NCBI RefSeq assembly: GCF_000695835.1
Contig: NZ_CP007521.1
Location: 186,001-250,000, forward strand
Length of the DNA: 64,000 nucleotides
Origin: Mycoplasmopsis californica
GTDB taxonomy: Bacteria; Bacillota_I; Bacilli_A; Mycoplasmatales; Metamycoplasmataceae
Reading direction: 5' to 3'
Shown here: positions 12,025 through 21,893 of the stretch, in pieces
Layout: every line of letters starts with the position of its first letter
Position numbering within the stretch: position 1 is the first letter of the stretch
Position numbers and translations under genes: made by a program
Notes under the pieces: model-generated
What the model saw: only the letters and a program-made list of their open reading frames with translations
Database searches by the model: none
What the model was told of the DNA's origin: nothing

Positions 12025-12291
12025 ATTTTCATAACACTAAAACTCCTCGAATGTAGAATTATTTTGCACAATTTCATTTTAGTATAAATTATCCATTTTT
12101 AAGATTATGTACTACTAAATTAGGTAATAATTTGAAAAAATACTGAAAATATTGAATTTATAAATTGGAGAACTTGATTTTACGATATGGGTACTATATG
12201 AAAAAAATTCTATTTTTATTTTTAGGTTTAAAGATAAATATATAATTTTAATTATAAAATCATAAAAATAAATTGAACTGAGAGGAAATAT
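12025..12291. other. Intergenic region with nox promoter
   Basis: No gene is visible. A TATAAT at 12241-12246 is the best promoter candidate for the NADH oxidase gene and would give a leader of about 40 bases. GAGAGGAAA just before the ATG is the ribosome-binding site. Confidence 0.45.
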
Positions 12292-13656
12292 ATGAAAATT
12301 ATATTAGTTGGAGCAAACCACGCAGGGACATCATTTATTAGAACCCTAAGAACAGTTAATCCAAATGCTGAGATTACTGCATACGACAGAAATACAAACA
12401 CATCATTCTTAGGTTGTGGTATTGCTGTTTGAGTTGCTGGTGAATTTAGTGAACCAGATGGATTATTCTATTCATCGCCAGAAAGCTTGAGAAATGACTA
12501 TGGAGTTAATTTAAAAACAAGTCACGAAGTTATCGCTATTGACAAGGATAGAAAAGAAGTTACAGTTCTTGACTTAACAACAAATACTACTTTTACAGAT
12601 ACATACGACAAATTAGTGTTTGCTGGTGGTACTTGACCAATCGAACCTAAAATTAAAGGTATTGAATACAATAATATTGTTTTATCAAAACTATATCAAC
12701 ACGCACAAAAATTAATTGAATATGCTAACGATGATTCAATTAAAGATGTAACTATTGTTGGTGCTGGATATATTGGTGTTGAATTGGTAGAAGCTTTCCA
12801 CATTAAAGGTAAAAAAGTTACTTTAATCGATGTTAACACCAGAGTTACCGGAAACTACTTTGGCGAAGAATTTACTTCAATTATGGAGCAAAACATGGCC
12901 AAAGAAGGCGTTAAACTTGCATTAGGCGAAAAAGTAGTTGAATTCAAGTCTAAAAACGGAAAAGATGTTTCATCAGTCGTAACCGATAAAGGTGAATACA
13001 AAGCTGATTTAGTGGTAATGTGTGTTGGTTTCAAACCAAGAACTGATTTCGTTAATTTAGAAAAACTACCTAATGGCGCAATTGTGGTTGATGAATTCCA
13101 AAGATCAGTATCAGATGAAAATATTTATGCAATTGGTGACTCATGTGCACTAAAACACGTTGTTACTGGTGATAACAAACACGTTGCCCTAGCGACAAAT
13201 GCTGTTAAGTCTGGATTAGTTGCCGCTCTACACATGGCGGGCGTAAATGTACCTTTCCCAGGTGTTGCTGGAACAAATGCTATAAATGTGTTTGGTTGCC
13301 ATTATGCAGGAACAGGTTTTACAGTTGAGGGTGCTAAGGCTGCCGGTTTTGAAAACGCTGCCGCAATTTACTGAGAAGATATGGATAGACCAGAATTTAT
13401 GCAACATGCAGAAAAAGTAGGATGTACAATTGTTTATGATACAAAAACAACAAAACTACTTGGAGTTCAATTAGGTTCATGAGGCGAAACTCTTCACGCT
13501 GAAACAATATACATGTTCGCATTAGCAATTCAAAAAGGTTTAACATTGCCTGAAATTGCTTTAACAGATGTATTCTTCCTACCTCACTTTAACAAACCAT
13601 TTAACTTCTTCCTTGTTCCAATGTTAAAAGCTTTAGGAATCAATTATAAAAAATAG
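12292..13656 (+). CDS. nox: FAD-dependent NADH oxidase
   Basis: 454 residues of the class-III pyridine nucleotide-disulfide reductase fold. FAD-binding GANHAG is at 7-12, the single redox-active cysteine at 42 (FLGCGIAVW), the NAD-binding glycine motif VGAGYIGVE near 155-163, and a second FAD motif NIYAIGDSC. One conserved cysteine and no CxxC fits NADH oxidase or a CoA-disulfide-reductase relative; in fermenting mycoplasmas the water-forming NADH oxidase is usual. It would regenerate NAD+ for GAPDH. It stands alone. Its native terminator has been split by the adjacent insertion element. Confidence 0.88.
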
Positions 13657-13669
13657 TTAACAAATAAAA

Positions 13670-13690
13670 AAGAGCTTAATAATAGCTCTT
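13670..13690. repeat. Left target-site duplication of the IS (split terminator)
   Basis: The 21-base AAGAGCTTAATAATAGCTCTT is identical to 15053-15073. It is itself a hairpin (7-bp stem, loop TAATAAT). This copy has lost the T-run; the right copy keeps TTTTTT. The original sequence was therefore the nox terminator. Confidence 0.9.
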
Positions 13691-13699
13691 CCTAAATAG

Positions 13700-13718
13700 T
13701 AAGTTCAAGTGCAACACA
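13700..13718 (+). repeat. Left terminal inverted repeat of the IS
   Basis: TAAGTTCAAGTGCAACACA is the exact reverse complement of 15025-15043. Its inner half also forms the left arm of a terminator. Confidence 0.9.
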
Positions 13719-13738
13719 TGCACTTGGCTTTTTTTATT
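13706..13738 (+). terminator. Terminator built into the left end of the IS
   Basis: CAAGTGCA / TGCACTTG form an 8-bp perfect stem with loop ACACA, followed by GC and seven T. It can stop nox transcripts before they run antisense through the transposase, replacing the terminator the insertion broke. Confidence 0.75.
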
Positions 13739-13788
13739 TTAACATTTTAATGATTTTTTTCTCATTTTTTGCAAATATTAGTTACGAT

Positions 13789-13859
13789 AAAAGCCCCTTA
13801 TGCAAGGGGTTGGGGGTTAGGAAGAAAGAAAAGTCCCTTTTCAAGGGGTTTGGGGTTAG
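13789..13859. repeat. Two GC-rich palindromic direct repeats inside the IS
   Basis: Two ~31-base units (13789-13820 and 13829-13859) match each other imperfectly. Each pairs a CCCCTT-type arm with an AAGGGG arm and ends in TTGGGG(G)TTAG. They lie in the 220-base noncoding tail downstream of the transposase and stand out by their G/C runs. Function unknown. Confidence 0.7.
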
Positions 13860-13914
13860 AAAATAAAGAGGCGGATTGTGTAAGCGGATAGAGCTTATGC
13901 AACATAATAAGCGA

Positions 13915-14925
13915 CTATCATACTAGGCCGTAAAAGTTAGCCTCGATAAATAAATCATTGGCAGATTTTCAACCCAAAATTTCTCTTGGCATATCATTTA
14001 TTCTTTTGGTAATTTGGTCTAATATTTCTTGCGAAATTTGATTAAAATCAAATCCTTTTTTGTATTCGCGTCTTATAAGTCCATTTCAGTGTTCGTTTGA
14101 TCCTCTTTGAAAAGAGGCGTATGGCTCAGCTCTATATATTTTTATATCGAGTCATTTTGCCAAAATACCTATTTTTTCGAATTCTATGCCATTATCAATA
14201 GTTATAGTTTTTACTATTAATTGTCTTTCTAAAACGAGTTTTCTTAATGCTACATTCACCTTCATTGGGTTTTTACTTGGTATCAAAATCGCAAAACCGA
14301 CTCTGGTTTTTCTCTCTGTTAAAGTAAGAATGTTGTTATATCCAGTAGCTCTTTTCCCAACTATCATATCAGCTTCTCAATGACCATATTCTTCACGATT
14401 ATCTATCGATTTGGGTCTTGTTCATATCGGGAATACATAATCAGCTGATGTTACAAGGCGACTAATTACGCTTGCATGTCTTTTTCCACCCTTTTTATAT
14501 GAGGAACGCAATAAATTTGATTTTTTGATTATTCATTTATTTGTTTTGATTCAATTGAATACTGTTTTTAAGCAAGGGATTTTAATTTTAAAATTCTCTT
14601 TTATATATTTATGGGTAAGTTTTACCCCATAATATTTTTTGTCAAATTTTTTTAGAAATAATTCACTAAATTCACTATATTTACTATTCAAAAATTTAAA
14701 ATAATATTTATGATAATGACGTCTTTGGGCTTTGATATCAGCATAAAATGGGGAATATTTCCCAAATTTATCTAAATTTCTTTTTATTTCTCTACTTACT
14801 GTAGATGGGTTTTTATGTAATATATTTGCAATTTTTCTTATTGATAAATTTATTTCTAAATAACTTTTAATTGCTTCTCTATCACTTTTTGTTATATGGG
14901 TATATTTTTTAATGCTATAATTCAT
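13915..14925 (-). CDS. IS30-family transposase
   Basis: 336 residues, uninterrupted if UGA is Trp. The N-terminal helix-turn-helix reads HITKSDREAIKSYLE...SIRKIANIL...STVSREIKRN (about 10-50), the standard IS30 DNA-binding domain. The catalytic DDE core is present: GHWEADMIVG (first D), ITIDNGIEF (second D) and SNEHWNGLIRREYKKG (E). All three acidic residues are intact, so the element may be active. Translation starts at the ATG complementary to 14923-14925. It is bracketed by the terminal inverted repeats described separately. Confidence 0.93.
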
Positions 14926-15024
14926 ATGAAGTTCCTGGCCAATTTGGAGCTTTTTTCTTTTTTTATTTTAAAGAATAATCGAAACAAAAAAGTTCAAGCC
15001 CCACAATTTAATTTTACATTAATT

Positions 15025-15043
15025 TGTGTTGCACTTGAACTTA
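15025..15043 (-). repeat. Right terminal inverted repeat of the IS
   Basis: Perfect 19-bp partner of 13700-13718. It lies on the transposase 5' side. Confidence 0.9.
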
Positions 15044-15052
15044 CAATCAAGC

Positions 15053-15080
15053 AAGAGCTTAATAATAGCTCTTTTTTGTA
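15053..15080 (+). terminator. Right target duplication, original nox terminator
   Basis: The same 21-base hairpin as 13670-13690, here still followed by TTTTTTG. It is the intact copy of the terminator that served nox before the insertion. Confidence 0.85.
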
Positions 15081-15281
15081 TGCTTAAACTAGCTTTATTG
15101 GGTAAATAGTATAAAGTCATTTAGGAAAAAATCATGAGATAAATAATATTAATTGGAATATTTAGTACGCTACTATTGAAATGATACTTAAAATGATAGA
15201 AATTATAAGAAATTAGATATCTGATTTTTTAATTTTTCCACTATTTTCCTTATCAAAAATTTTTATAAGTATGTCTTAATT
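15081..15281. other. Intergenic region, nothing recognised
   Basis: AT-rich stretch between the IS and the convergent rnr end. I see no gene and no strong hairpin terminator for rnr. Confidence 0.4.
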
Positions 15282-17456
15282 TTATTTTTTACTATTTTTT
15301 GATCTTTGTTTTAGGTTTTGCTTTATATTACTAAAATAATCACTATAGTTTTTAACTAAACAAGCATCAACTTTACCATTAATTGGGTCGGATTTTAAAA
15401 TAACGACAGCTACTTTGTCACCTAAACGGTATTTATTTTTTGTATTTTTTCCGATAATTGTAGTTGAATCATCATTTATTTCATATTCATCATCACTTAA
15501 TGTTGAAATATGAACTAAAGCATTAGTTTTATTTTCAAATTCAACAAACATTCCAAATTTTAAAACGCTGACAATTTGACAATTAAAGCTTTGTCCAATT
15601 TTATTACGGAAATATTCAGCATATAATAAATCATTTGTGTCACGTTCTATTTGTAACGCTTTTTGTTCAGCTTCACTATTCATTTCGCTAATTGTTGGCA
15701 AAATTTTTCGCATGTGCTCAATTTTAGTTCGATCATTATTGATCAAAACATCTCTAATAGCTCTATGAACCATTAAATCAGGATAACGACGGATTGGGCT
15801 TGTGAAGTGACAATAATGCTCACTCGCTAATCCAAAATGTCCGATATTTTCAGGGTTATAAACAGCTTTTGACATTGTTCGCAGAAACATAATTTGTAGA
15901 AAACTATCAAATCTTTGCTTTTTGATTTTTTCAATTGCTTGTTGGAATGAAAGAGGCGTTAAATTCATTGAATCAAGTTCAATTTTAATGTTTAATGCAT
16001 TCATAACTTGTTTAAAAGTTAGAATTTTTTCTTCAGAAGGCACATCGTGAATCCGATACATTACAGGGATTTTAGCTTTTGTTAAAATTTTAGCCGTTTC
16101 TTCATTAGCACGCACCATAAAGTCTTCAATCATTCTTTCACTTGGTCCAGATGAATCTACTATAACATCAACAACTTGGTCTTTATCTCCTAAAATGATT
16201 TTTGGCTCCTCTATTTCAAAGTCGATATAACCTTCACTTAACTTAACTTTTCGGATTTTTTGTGTTAATTCTCAGGCTAAATTTAACATTTTGTTTAACG
16301 ATTGGTCTTCAAAACGTTTTTTAGATTCAATAAATTCATTGACGCGTTTATAAGTTAAACGATATTTTGAATTAATGACCCCTTGAACTAATCGTGCATC
16401 CATTGTATGGCCATTGTTATCGATGTTGATAATGATAGACATAGTAAAACGATCTTCATTTGGATTTAGAGAGCAAATTCCATTTGATAATTTTTCTGGC
16501 AACATCGGTATAACTTTATTAGCTAAATAAGTGGATGTCCCGCGTTTTAACGCCTCTTTATCAATTTCACTATTTTCATGAACATAATAGCTTACATCCG
16601 CAATATGAACAGCTAATTCGTAATACGAATTATTAATTTTTTTAACAGAAATCGCATCGTCAAAATCCTTGGTATTTTCGCCATCGATTGTAACAATTAA
16701 CTCATCACGAAAATCAACTCTATTTTTCATTCCCTTCGGATCAATTTTATCAGGGATTAAGTCAGCTTCTTTTTGAACTTCTTTTTCAAACCCTTTTGGC
16801 ATTTCGCGTTCAGCTAAAAGTGATTTTACATAGCAAAGAGGATCAGAAATATTAGAAACTTTTTCAACAATGTCGACATGTAGTTCGTTTTGTTTTCATG
16901 CGCAAATTTTGGCTAATACTAAATCATCTAAACGGGCATCTATTTTAAACTCATTAATCACGAAACGGGTGTTAGCATAGTCATTTTTGATTGGTTTGAA
17001 CGTAATCACTGAGTTATTTAACTCAATAATTCCTGGAATTTTAGCTTCTTTACGCTTAATTACTTCCGTAATATGTGCAAAAACTTTTAGAGAGCTGTTT
17101 TCAAAGTATTCATAAACCTCAGCTTTAACAAAATCGCCTGTGTAGGCGTTATTAAAACTACTCCCTGGAACAAAATACGATACTTTTTCACCATCATTTT
17201 CTTCATCAAGATCAATGAAACCAAAACGAGCATCTTTTGAGTATTTAATAACTCCTTCAATTGTTCCTTTTGGAACGAGAATTGAGTAGGTATTGTCTCT
17301 AAATAGTATGATTTTGTGTTTTTCAACCATTTCTTTTAGAGCGATTGTGAGCTGTTTGCTTTTATTGTAAGGAACTTGCAAGCCTTTTGCAATTGAAAGA
17401 TAATTGCAACGTTTTTTCGCTTTTATATAGTTGTATATTTTTTCAATTGAAATCAT
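15282..17456 (-). CDS. rnr: Ribonuclease R
   Basis: 724 residues, the usual size. RNase R is a processive 3'-5' exoribonuclease that degrades structured RNA and rRNA fragments. Cold-shock-type RNA-binding domains occupy the first ~200 residues. The RNB catalytic centre has VTIDGENTKDFDDAIS with D258, D264, D266 and D267, followed by HIADVSYYV and the HFTSPIRRYPDLMVHR motif. A C-terminal S1 domain (FGMFVEFENKTNALVHIS) and a basic tail close the protein. It starts 4 bases after the secG stop with no Shine-Dalgarno sequence, consistent with coupling. secG-rnr is a conserved Firmicute/mollicute order. Confidence 0.93.
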
Positions 17457-17460
17457 CTAA

Positions 17461-17703
17461 TTATTTTGCGACAAAGTTTATTACAAGAGCAAGAGACATA
17501 GTGATAATACCCATGAAAAACATGGCTCACTTCATAAACTTTTTCACGCCCCTTTCTTTGTTTGATTTGAATAATTCTAGATCACCTGAACCAACTAACG
17601 CTCCTGAAAAACCATTTGAATCAGGTGACATCATTAATGAAATAATAATGATAAAAATACTGATCAACATTAAAACAATTGAAGTTATTAATTGTATTGT
17701 CAT
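17461..17703 (-). CDS. secG: SecG, preprotein translocase subunit
   Basis: 80 residues with two hydrophobic helices (about 5-27 and 57-77) joined by a loop containing the SecG-typical SPDSNGFSGALVGSGDLELF. SecG assists SecYEG during protein export. GGAGGCG sits four bases before the ATG. One UGA is read as Trp. It precedes rnr directly, the expected neighbour. A TATAAT read on the minus strand (17737 to 17732) can serve as promoter. Confidence 0.88.
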
Positions 17704-17731
17704 GACGCCTCCAAATGAAAATATGAATTAA

Positions 17732-17737
17732 ATTATA
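17732..17737 (-). promoter_or_regulatory. -10 hexamer of secG-rnr
   Basis: TATAAT on the minus strand, about 29 bases upstream of the secG ATG. No clear -35. Confidence 0.4.
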
Positions 17738-17957
17738 AACTATGCTACATAATTTAAGTTTAAATTTATATTTTAAATTGAATAGCATATAGAAAATAAA
17801 TAGTTATTTTTTGACCAAATACTTAGGAATATGAGTGTAAAAGTCAAAAAGTAGTCATAATTTAGAATGTTATAATTTATGATTTTAAGATGAAAACATT
17901 TGAAAGCTAATTATTCTGTTGCTATTTTAATTTAATTAATAAATATAAATTTTATAT

Positions 17958-17963
17958 TATAAT
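17958..17963 (+). promoter_or_regulatory. -10 hexamer of gmk, leaderless layout
   Basis: TATAAT ends 8 bases before the gmk ATG at 17972. No Shine-Dalgarno sequence is present. The layout matches gdpP and the yitT-like gene. Confidence 0.5.
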
Positions 17964-17971
17964 TTAAAACT

Positions 17972-18568
17972 ATGAAAATGAATGCTAATAAAAAGAAACC
18001 AATAATTATTTTTGTGGGCCCTAGTGGTGTTGGAAAAGGAACTATTGAATCAATTTTGTTTAAGAACAATGATCTTAAATTAAAATTATCTGTTTCTGCA
18101 ACAACAAGAAGCCCGCGCGTAGGTGAAATTGATGGTACCCATTATTTTTTCATTTCTAAGGATGATTTTCAGCAAAGAATTGAGAATAATGAACTTTTAG
18201 AATATAATTTTCATTTTGATAATTATTATGGCACTCTTTTGAGTGAGATTGATCGCATTCACAATTGTGGTTTAGTTCCTTTTTTAGAAATTGAAACATT
18301 AGGGGCTAAAAAAATACTGCAAAATACTGAAAACTTTAATAAATACAACATAATCACAGTTTTTATTCTTCCTCCTTCATTCCATGAATTGAAACAAAGA
18401 ATTGTAGGTCGTAATACCGAAACTGAGGATTCAATTACAATGAGAATGCAAAAAGCGACAGAAGAGATCGCTGATCGTCATATTTTTAAATACAATATTA
18501 TAAACGATGATCCGCACCGTGCCGCAAATGAGATTGAAGCGTTATTAATGAAAGAGTTATATGAGTAG
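17972..18568 (+). CDS. gmk: Guanylate kinase
   Basis: 198 residues. It phosphorylates GMP/dGMP to the diphosphate. P-loop FVGPSGVGKGTIES is at about 14-27. GMP-binding signatures follow: SVSATTRSPRVGEIDGTHYFF and ELLEYNFHFDNYYGT. The lid carries RNTETEDSITMRMQKA. The first gene of a compact run; the phosphatase gene starts 8 bases before its stop. An alternative ATG at 17978 would remove two residues. Confidence 0.95.
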   Translation: MKMNANKKKPIIIFVGPSGVGKGTIESILFKNNDLKLKLSVSATTRSPRVGEIDGTHYFFISKDDFQQRIENNELLEYNFHFDNYYGTLLSEIDRIHNCGLVPFLEIETLGAKKILQNTENFNKYNIITVFILPPSFHELKQRIVGRNTETEDSITMRMQKATEEIADRHIFKYNIINDDPHRAANEIEALLMKELYE

Positions 18569-19334
18569 TTTTGGCGAATTAAGTTCAGTGGGCAATATTA
18601 GAAGCGAAAATCAAGATCGAGTTGGGCATTTTTTGTCAGGTTCAATTGGCATGATTTTAGTTTGTGATGGTATGGGTGGTCACTTTGGAGGTGCTTATGC
18701 ATCAAGTATTACTGTCAATGTGTTTAATCGCAATTTTAAAGAGCAAATACCATTGCAAAAAAACGATATTAATTCATATGCAACCTGATTTAAAAAATGT
18801 GTTGAACAAGCTCGTGCAGAAATGAAAAAGATGGGCGAAAATGATGAAGCTAAACTTGATATGGGAACCACTGTAACTGCGGCTATTTTTGATACAAAAG
18901 CGAAGTTTTTGTATATTTTTAATATTGGTGATTCGAGAACTTATGTATTATCGAATTTAGGAGAACTTACACAAATTACAGTAGACCATAATCTCTTAAA
19001 TAAACTTATTTTAATTGACAATATGAGTGAAATGGAAGCAAAAAAAGTTCGTTATCATACAGCTTTGACGTCAGCATTAGGTCCCCAAAAGAAAACTAAA
19101 ATTGAGGTTTTTGACCTTAGCGACAGTTTTGATAAAGTTCACGGAATTTTATCAACCTCTGATGGAGTTCATGATTTTATTGAAAAACCAGTAATTGAAC
19201 AAATATTACGTCAGGAAAAAAATGAACAAAAAGTAGTTGAAGCTCTTGTTCAAAATGCTTTAGACAATAAATCAACTGATAATGCATCAGCTGTTTATGT
19301 TACCATAGCTAATAACGCAGAATGGAGAGGATAA
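18561..19334 (+). CDS. prpC: PP2C-type protein phosphatase
   Basis: 257 residues. Metal-dependent Ser/Thr phosphatase of the PP2C family that reverses the action of the kinase encoded next. Conserved acidic metal ligands are visible in RSENQDR (D19), VCDGMGGHFGG (D36), FNIGDSRTYV, STSDGVHD and the terminal KSTDNASAVYV. One UGA(Trp) lies at 18786-18788. It overlaps gmk by 8 bases and the kinase by 1, which suggests coupled translation. Confidence 0.92.
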
Positions 19335-20323
19335 TGTTGCCAAAAAACGATAGTAAAGTATATAAAAAATACAAAATAATAAGTCAAATTGGCAAGGGTG
19401 GTTTTAGCTATGTTTACAAGGTGGAACTTTTAAGCGATCCGTCAAAAGTTTATGCATTAAAATACTTTTTTGTTGCTGGCGAATCCGAAAAAGAAAACAC
19501 ATTAAAGCGTTTTGAACAAGAAATTAAGCTATATAAATCAATTCATTCAAATAGAATTGCTGAGTTTGTCGAGGCCTCTTTTGATGCTCAGGAACAATAT
19601 TTGGTTATGGAGCTTGTAAATGGCGAAACATTGAAAAATGAAATCAATAAAGGTGGTAAATTAATTGCACGAACAGCCGTGAATTATGCAATGCAAATTG
19701 CTGAAGGATTGGGCGAACTACATAGCAATAAAATTATTCATCGCGACATTAAAAGCACAAATATTATGATAACTTCTGATCGTAATGTTAAAATTATCGA
19801 TTTCGGGCTTGCATTAAGAGAAGATAGCCAGCGTTTTACACAGGCACAAAAAGTTATTGGAACTGTATATTACATGGCGCCTGAACTATGTTATTCAGAT
19901 AATAAACCATCAGTTCGCTCAGATATTTATGCATTAGGTATTCTTATTTATGAAATGTTGACCGGCGATTATCCGTTTAAAGGGCAAAGTGCAGTCCAAA
20001 CAATGAATAAACAAAAAAATTCGCCTCTTCCCGATATTACAAAAATTGTCACGGTGCCACAAGGTTTAGCGAATGTAATCATGAAAGCAACTAATAAAGA
20101 CCCGCAAAAACGTTATGCTTCTATGTGAGAATTGCGCTCTGATTTATCGACCTGTTTAGATTCGAGTCGTTTTTATGAAAAGGTTTATGATCCTAACAAA
20201 GATGATGTAAAGAAAACGTTTCAAGATTTTATCAACTCAAAAGCTTTTCTATACACAGCTATTGCAGTCACTTCAACACTTTTATTAGTTGGCTTGATTT
20301 TAATATGCGTTTTTATTAGATAG
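19334..20323 (+). CDS. prkC: PrkC-like Ser/Thr protein kinase, short form
   Basis: 329 residues from the ATG at 19334, chosen because GGAGAGG fits it and it overlaps the phosphatase stop as TAATG; an ATG at 19322 is possible. The kinase domain is complete: glycine loop GKGGFSYV (20-27), K43, HRDIKSTN (D138), DFGLA (D156) and VIGTVYYMAPE. A single membrane helix (about 302-325) ends the protein. Unlike Bacillus PrkC there are no external PASTA repeats, so it cannot sense muropeptides, as expected in a wall-less cell. In Bacillus the kinase phosphorylates the RsgA homologue, whose gene follows here. Confidence 0.92.
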
Positions 20324-20340
20324 AAAATTTTAGGAGATAT

Positions 20341-21177
20341 GTGCGAGGTAAAATTTATTCATTAACTGGCGGTTTATACCACATTAAAGATACTGACGGT
20401 TCAATGCATCAGTTAAAAGCTGCGGGTGTTTTTAGACACAAAAATATTGAACCCATAGTTGGGGATATTGTTGATTTTGAACCGAATGGATTTATAACGA
20501 AGGTTTGTGAGCGCAAAAATTCGTTTATAAGGCCAAAGGTTGCTAATATTGACGCAATCATTGTTGTAATGTCAGTAGTTGAGCCTGATTTTCAGCCGTT
20601 TTTAGTTGATAAGTATTTAGCTTTTATTGAAGCCAATAACATAGAACCTGTGTTGTTTATCACTAAAGTCGATTTAGCATTAAGCGAGTGAAAACAACGC
20701 TACATTTCTATGGGTTATAAAGTGTTTAATATTGACTACACGGATCCTGAACTTGCGCAAAAATTGAAACCTATTTTTGCACAAAAAGTTATTTCATTAA
20801 TGGGCCAATCAGGCGTTGGTAAAACTACTTTTATAAATGCAGTTGCAGGCACGAATTTTGAAACGCAAGAGATTTCCAAATTTGCAAATCGTGGAAAGCA
20901 TACAACTCGTGTTGTACAAATTATAGAGACTTTGGAAGGCGAGTTAATCGATACCCCTGGTTTTTCAAGTTTTGATACTAATTTAACAAAAATTCAATTA
21001 GCTCAATCTTTTAGTCAATTTAAGGAATTGGCTAAAATGTGTAAATTTAAGTCTTGCTTGCATTTTAATGAACCACAGGAATTTTGCAATGTTAAATTAA
21101 ATGTGGCTAGTGGTATAATTCCAGAATTTCGATATAACAATTACATAAAAATGATACAAGGAGCTAAAGATGAATAA
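20341..21177 (+). CDS. rsgA: Ribosome small subunit GTPase RsgA
   Basis: 278 residues; a circularly permuted GTPase that checks maturation of the 30S subunit. An N-terminal OB domain is followed by permuted G motifs: FITKVDLA (G4), then GQSGVGKT (G1, 155-162), KHTTR (G2) and DTPGFSSF (G3). The C-terminal zinc knuckle reads CKFKSCLHFNEPQEFC. It starts with GTG after AGGAG; an ATG two bases earlier is out of frame. rpe overlaps its end by 8 bases. Confidence 0.94.
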
Positions 21178-21820
21178 AAAAAATGTAACGCCATCACTTT
21201 TAAACGTTGAAGAGGGTAAGCGCTGAGAAATGGCCCAAACCTTAATCGACCAAGGTATTAAATGAATCCATTACGATGTAATGGATGCAAAATTTGTTCC
21301 TAACAGAGCAATTGAGATTAAAGAAATTAAAACAATTAAAGAAAAAACCACTCACCACTTTATGGATGCACATTTAATGGTTGAAAATCCTTTATCATAT
21401 TTAGATGATTATAAAGATCTAGTGGATATTACAACTATTCACTTTGAAGCAGTAGATTCAAAAGAGTTGTTGAATTTTTTAGAATTAAAGCATCATGATT
21501 ATCGTATTGGTTTAGCTATAAAACCTTTAACATCTGTTACTGAAATAAGTCAATTTTTACCGTATGTAGCATTAGTTCTTGTAATGTCAGTTGAACCTGG
21601 TGCAGGAGGCCAAAAATTTATACCATCAGCTTTAGATAAAATTAAAGAGCTAAAAAACATTAGAAGTTTTAATCAATATCAATATTTAATTCAAGTTGAT
21701 GGCGGTATTAATGAAATAACTGGCCCTCAATGTTTTAAAGCGGGGGCTGATGCCTGTGTGGCAGGAACATTTTTGATTAAAGAGCCAACTAAGGAACGCA
21801 TAAATTCAATTATTAAATAA
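21170..21820 (+). CDS. rpe: Ribulose-phosphate 3-epimerase
   Basis: 216-residue TIM barrel interconverting ribulose-5-phosphate and xylulose-5-phosphate. Signature pieces: TPSLLN start, HYDVMDAKFVPN (metal-binding H and D), HHFMDAHLMVENP, VMSVEPGAGGQKF and QVDGGINEI near the end with the phosphate-binding ADACVAGTFL. Two early UGA codons are Trp. Xylulose-5-phosphate is the substrate of the phosphoketolase encoded at 56.8 kb. Last gene of the gmk run; a strong terminator follows. Confidence 0.93.
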
Positions 21821-21846
21821 TTAAATATACTCAATAAGCATATTAT

Positions 21847-21887
21847 AAAAAAACACTGATAAGATTGACTTATTTCAGTGTTTTTTT
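21847..21887. terminator. Bidirectional terminator between rpe and MIP
   Basis: AAAAAAACACTGA / TCAGTGTTTTTTT form a 13-bp arm pair around a 15-base loop. A-run and T-run flanks let it serve rpe on the plus strand and the MIP-MIB unit on the minus strand. Confidence 0.8.
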
Positions 21888-21893
21888 AATTTA

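Larger units (their letters stand above)
13691..15052 (-). mobile_element. IS30-family insertion sequence, IS1630-like
   Basis: The element is bounded by 21-bp direct repeats. Its ends carry inverted repeats: 19 bp are perfect (13700-13718 with 15025-15043), and similarity extends imperfectly outward to the duplication, about 28 bp in all. It holds one intact minus-strand transposase. IS1630 of M. fermentans is known to insert into and duplicate inverted repeats of variable length; the split terminator hairpin here is exactly that behaviour. Confidence 0.9.

Noticed and set aside
17387..17731. Plus-strand 114-codon open frame
   Set aside because: It lies opposite secG, which has a strong ribosome-binding site, family sequence and the expected neighbour rnr.
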